Source: MGOM01 sp035455265
Lineage (GTDB): Bacteria; Chloroflexota; Anaerolineae; Anaerolineales; E44-bin32
Assembly: GCA_035455265.1 (NCBI GenBank)
Contig: DATIFK010000172.1
Span: 1 to 8,386 of the forward strand
Length of the DNA: 8,386 nt
Reading direction: 5' to 3'
Below the pieces are notes generated by a model, which was given only the letters and a program-made list of their open reading frames with translations, had not been told where the DNA came from and searched no databases. The position numbers and the translations under genes are program-made. Numbering within the stretch: position 1 is the first letter of the stretch; every line of letters starts with the position of its first letter. This document shows positions 6,068 to 8,386 of this stretch, one piece after another.

Positions 6068-6304
6068 TCAGCTGCCCGCGGCCGTGCCCGCTCCGAGGGA
6101 CGCCATCCCGGCGGCGCTCGGAACCGCCGGGTAACCTGGCTGCGTGGGAAGGATAGGCGGAAGGATCGGAGCGGGAGTGGGTTCAGCACCCCCTCGGCTG
6201 GCATTGATCACGGCAATCGCCACTCCGGCGATCACCGCGATCACCAGGATCGCCACCAGTACCACCATCACAAACTGAGGTCCCGAATTACCAGGTGACT
6301 CCAT
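6068..6304 (-). CDS. Single-span membrane protein with Pro/Ala-rich tail
   Basis: A 78-residue protein I do not recognise. It has a short uncharged-to-acidic N-terminus (1-10, one Glu), one strong hydrophobic span (about 11-34, rich in Val, Ile and Ala with Gly 27), an Arg at 37, then a Pro-rich tail (41-62) and an Ala/Gly/Ser-rich end. With Arg on the C-terminal side, the positive-inside rule favours N-outside, C-inside topology. There is no signal-peptidase site and no prepilin Glu5, so it should stay anchored. The ATG has a clear Shine-Dalgarno (AGGAG at 6313-6317, 8-nt spacer). It lies 37 bp downstream of the rhomboid protease gene on the same strand and is probably co-transcribed. A substrate or partner of that protease is a reasonable but unproven guess. 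Confidence 0.7.
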   Translation of the reverse strand: MESPGNSGPQFVMVVLVAILVIAVIAGVAIAVINASRGGAEPTPAPILPPILPTQPGYPAVPSAAGMASLGAGTAAGS

Positions 6305-6341
6305 CCTTAGATCTCCTTTTCGTCATTAGAGTTGAAACGCA

Positions 6342-7013
6342 TCAATAGGCCAGTCTCCGGCGAAGTCGCCCTTGGAGAAGCCAGCCGGCGAGCAGCCCGA
6401 AGGCGAAGCCTCCCACGTGCGCCCAGACGGCCACCCCTCCGGTTTCCGCCGTCGGCACACCCAGGCTGGCGACTCCGGTGAAGAGCTGCATCACGGCCCA
6501 CAGGCCCAGGAAGGCCAGGGCAGTGACTCGCGTCACGCCGACATTCACCCCGGTGAAGATCAACAGGCGGACCTGCGACCTCGGGAAGAGAACGATGTAG
6601 GCCCCCAGGATGGCGGCGATGGCGCCGCTCGCTCCGACGCTCGGAATGGGGCTGCTCGGATCGCTGGCCAGATGAGCCAGTGACGCCGCCAGGCCGCCCG
6701 CCAGATAGAAGATCAGGTGCGGCCCCGATCCGAGGACGGCCTCGATGTTGTTGCTGAAGACCCACAGGAAGAGCATGTTGCCGATCAGGTGCAGCCAGCC
6801 TCCATGTAGGAACATCGACGTCAGCAAGGTGTACAGATCGGTGCCGCCGGCGATCTCGCGCGGGATCATCCCGTACCGGGTGATGAATGCCTCCAGCGCT
6901 CCGGTGGGCATGGTGGCCTCGAAGAGGAAGACCACCACGTTGAGGATGAGCAGGCCCCAGGTCGTCGCCGCCGGGCCGGCGCCGACGACATCATCATCGC
7001 CGATCGGGAACAT
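6342..7013 (-). CDS. Rhomboid family intramembrane serine protease
   Basis: A 223-residue polytopic membrane protease that cleaves membrane spans of other proteins. The catalytic dyad is visible: Ser129 in GASGAI and His199 in AHVGGFAFG. The upstream HLIGNMLFLWVF segment (75-86) supplies the oxyanion-side His75 and Asn79, and an outer-loop WLHL is at 73-76. About six membrane spans can be counted, as in the basic bacterial form, with no extra soluble domain except a short acidic N-terminus (GDDDVVG). The end is Arg-rich (RLRRRLAY), which fits a cytoplasmic C-terminus. The start is ATG 7011-7013 with GGAGG (7021-7025) 7 nt ahead. The substrate is unknown; the 78-residue single-span protein encoded next downstream is the obvious local candidate. 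The promoter was not recognised in the 290-bp gap shared with the divergent gene. Confidence 0.94.
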   Translation of the reverse strand: MFPIGDDDVVGAGPAATTWGLLILNVVVFLFEATMPTGALEAFITRYGMIPREIAGGTDLYTLLTSMFLHGGWLHLIGNMLFLWVFSNNIEAVLGSGPHLIFYLAGGLAASLAHLASDPSSPIPSVGASGAIAAILGAYIVLFPRSQVRLLIFTGVNVGVTRVTALAFLGLWAVMQLFTGVASLGVPTAETGGVAVWAHVGGFAFGLLAGWLLQGRLRRRLAY

Positions 7014-7306
7014 GGTCTGGCCTCCGTAGCTCCGATCGTCCCGGGCGGGTCGTGTGCAGGGGCGAGGTCCGGGCGCCTGTCGCGCCCCGGCAAGGAAAGC
7101 ATAGGGTACGGCCCCCTCGGCGGCGGTGTGCCCCGGGTACGAATGGGGGCATAAGGCTTCCCCTGCCGCCCGGCGTCGACCCGGCCCGGCCCGGCGGACC
7201 GGTCCGGCCTATGCCCCGCCTGTACCTCGCGTGTGTCCCGGCGGATGGAGCACCGTCCAGCCGTGGGCTAGGCTGGCGTTGGTTTGCTCAAGCATGGAGG
7301 TGCATG
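7014..7306. other. Divergent intergenic gap, no gene seen
   Basis: About 290 bp between the divergent rhomboid and GlsB-type genes, extremely G/C-rich. It contains CCGGC three times in tandem (7181-7195) and the palindrome GGACCGGTCC (7196-7205). Both promoters must be here, but no convincing -35/-10 pair was found on either strand. Open frames that cross it lack start signals and have low-complexity Arg/Pro/Ala content. Confidence 0.5.
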
Positions 7307-7585
7307 ATGACGCTTGTAGAGTTTCTGGTCGTCCTGCTCGTCGCCGGGATCATCGGCGTCCTTGGCCAGGCGATCGCTGGCTACTCGTTGGGCGGCTGTC
7401 TGGTGTCGATCGTCGTCGGCTTCATCGGCGCGCTGCTCGGGGTTTGGCTGGCCCGAACGCTCGGCCTGCCCGAGTTTTTCGACGTCCGGGTGGGAGGCGT
7501 GAGCTTCCCCATGATCTGGTCGATCATCGGGTCGGCTCTGTTCGTGTTCGCTATCGCGCTCGTCAATCGAAGGCGCCTCGTGTGA
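7307..7585 (+). CDS. GlsB/YeaQ/YmgE-type small membrane protein
   Basis: A 92-residue inner-membrane protein of the transglycosylase-associated (GlsB/YeaQ/YmgE) family. The name is historical and the biochemical role is not established; relatives are often linked to stress response. Three hydrophobic spans are visible: residues about 4-22, 26-46, and 69-86. Between the first two lies the family's glycine-rich turn GYSLGG (25-30), followed by GFIGALLGVWLARTLGLPE (38-56). A polar loop (FFDVRVGG) precedes the third span, and the end is basic (NRRRLV). Two ATGs are adjacent (7304 and 7307); GGAGG at 7296-7300 is spaced 6 nt from the second, so I start there. The frame is open far upstream but that part is not protein-like. 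It is followed by a strong hairpin and is probably transcribed alone. Confidence 0.88.
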   Translation: MTLVEFLVVLLVAGIIGVLGQAIAGYSLGGCLVSIVVGFIGALLGVWLARTLGLPEFFDVRVGGVSFPMIWSIIGSALFVFAIALVNRRRLV

Positions 7586-7624
7586 AGCTCCCGGCGGAAG
7601 GCAAAGCACGCATTCCGCGGCACA

Positions 7625-7652
7625 GCCCGCGCCGGGGACCTCCGGCGCGGGC
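7625..7652 (+). terminator. GC-rich hairpin after the GlsB-type gene
   Basis: GCCCGCGCCGG (7625-7635) pairs perfectly with CCGGCGCGGGC (7642-7652), an 11-bp stem with a 6-nt loop, 40 bp after the stop codon. No T-run follows (CGCATGAAAGG), so it is either a weak terminator or an RNA-stabilising stem. Confidence 0.5.
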
Positions 7653-7822
7653 CGCATGAAAGGCAAGGTGGAGACGATGATCTTCGAGTTGCCTTCTGGG
7701 CTCCCAGCCGCAAGCGAGACCACCCGCGCACAACCCCGCTGGATGCGGACGCCCTCCGGCGACGGCGCATCGTCTCGCCAACGGCGCAGGCCATCCTGCG
7801 CTGAGGCGAGAAGGGATCTGCG

Positions 7823-8386
7823 GTGATCCATCACGTATCTCTCCGCCGGGATATCGACCGCCTCCTCCAGCAACACCGCGGGGAGAGACATATCGTCGTT
7901 CTCCAGGACTATCCGGACCCCGACGCCCTGGGGTCCGCCCTGGCCCACCAGCTCCTGAGCGAGTCGTTCGGCATTCACACCGACATCGCCTTCGCCGGGG
8001 AGATCAGCCATCACCAGAACCGCAGGCTCGTCGAATGGTTGAACCTCCGTCTGCACCACCCCCGCGACGGCTTTCGCGTCGAGGGCGCGCACGGCGCGGT
8101 CTTCGTCGACAACCAGGGAACGACCTGCCCTTACATCGTCCGTCTGCTCGAGCGTGCCGAGATCCCGCCGGTCCTGATCATGGACCATCACGACGCCGAA
8201 TCCCGGCTGGAACCAGAGCTGGAAGTCCTCGAGACCGTCGGCGCCACCTCGACCCTGTATGCCGAGCTCTTCCGGCAGGGCGCTCCGTCTCTCGCCCCCG
8301 AGACCGACGCCGGGCGGCGCCTGGCCAGCGGCCTGCTCGTCGGCATTCGGACGGACACGCAGGAGCTGGCCTCCGCCACGCCGCGG
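7823..8386 (+). CDS. DHH family phosphoesterase, C-terminus cut by window edge
   Basis: First 188 codons of a DHH-superfamily phosphoesterase; related NrnA/RecJ-type enzymes use metal ions to cleave short oligonucleotides, cyclic dinucleotide products or pAp. Motifs in order: PDPDALGSA (31-39) with metal-binding Asp32 and Asp34, GEISHHQNRRLVEWL (59-73), VDNQG (95-99) with Asp96, DHHD (121-124), and GLLVGIRTDTQEL (170-182). The His that usually precedes motif I is Gln28; I recall this QDYPDPDA form as a recurrent subfamily. The DHHA1 substrate-binding domain must lie past the edge. Start: GTG at 7823-7825 is the only candidate after an in-frame stop at 7802-7804, and GAAGGGA (7810-7816) lies 6 nt ahead. 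The exact substrate cannot be decided from this part. Confidence 0.9.
   Translation, partial: MIHHVSLRRDIDRLLQQHRGERHIVVLQDYPDPDALGSALAHQLLSESFGIHTDIAFAGEISHHQNRRLVEWLNLRLHHPRDGFRVEGAHGAVFVDNQGTTCPYIVRLLERAEIPPVLIMDHHDAESRLEPELEVLETVGATSTLYAELFRQGAPSLAPETDAGRRLASGLLVGIRTDTQELASATPR

Noticed and set aside
6068..6304. Small membrane protein as a type IV prepilin
   Set aside because: The hydrophobic N-terminal span recalls pilins, but there is no Gly/Phe cleavage site with Glu at position 5 and no pilus gene nearby.
7098..7126. TATGCT on the minus strand (7098-7103) as the rhomboid promoter
   Set aside because: The -10 fit is moderate, but the sequence 17 bp upstream is CCGCCG, with no -35 likeness; not supportable.
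7268..8191. A 307-residue minus-strand open frame across the GlsB-type and DHH genes
   Set aside because: It crosses two supported plus-strand genes and a hairpin; composition is typical of an antisense shadow.

Overview
This is an 8.4 kb chromosomal window, GC-rich by eye (well over 60 %), with tight bacterial gene packing. Nothing in it looks like phage, plasmid, insertion sequence or CRISPR. Several features suggest a Chloroflexota-type (Anaerolineae-like) bacterium: a lipoprotein whose C-terminus carries a Cys/Trp motif I associate with that phylum, a 75-residue protein of a type I recall from Chloroflexota genomes, the PDPDALGS-type DHH phosphoesterase, and 7-bp short tandem repeats between genes. 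This assignment is inference from remembered family resemblance and was not tested by a search.

Layout. On the minus strand, reading right to left from about 3.4 kb to base 1, lie a lipoprotein of unknown function, a 170-bp gap with a heptamer repeat array, then a three-gene cluster: an MFS transporter, a short ChrB-type protein, and the chromate transporter ChrA, which runs off the left edge. chrB and chrA overlap by 4 bp. The cluster looks like a chromate-resistance operon with an added efflux protein.

On the plus strand, divergent from the lipoprotein, is an acetyl-CoA acetyltransferase-type thiolase with a good sigma-70-like promoter. A second heptamer array begins exactly at its last sense codon. 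Then come a 75-residue conserved-type small protein, a 17-bp perfect hairpin, and a carbon-nitrogen hydrolase (nitrilase superfamily) with an intact Glu-Lys-Cys triad.

Convergent to the hydrolase, on the minus strand, a rhomboid intramembrane protease is followed 37 bp downstream by a 78-residue protein with one membrane span. The pair looks co-transcribed, and the small protein could be a substrate or partner. Divergent from the rhomboid gene, on the plus strand, are a GlsB/YeaQ-type small membrane protein with a hairpin after it and the first 188 codons of a DHH-family phosphoesterase cut by the right edge.

Most genes are ordinary housekeeping or accessory functions. I see no clear new multi-gene system. 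The points most worth a second look are the heptamer repeats at gene borders, one of which supplies a stop codon, and the rhomboid/small membrane protein pair.
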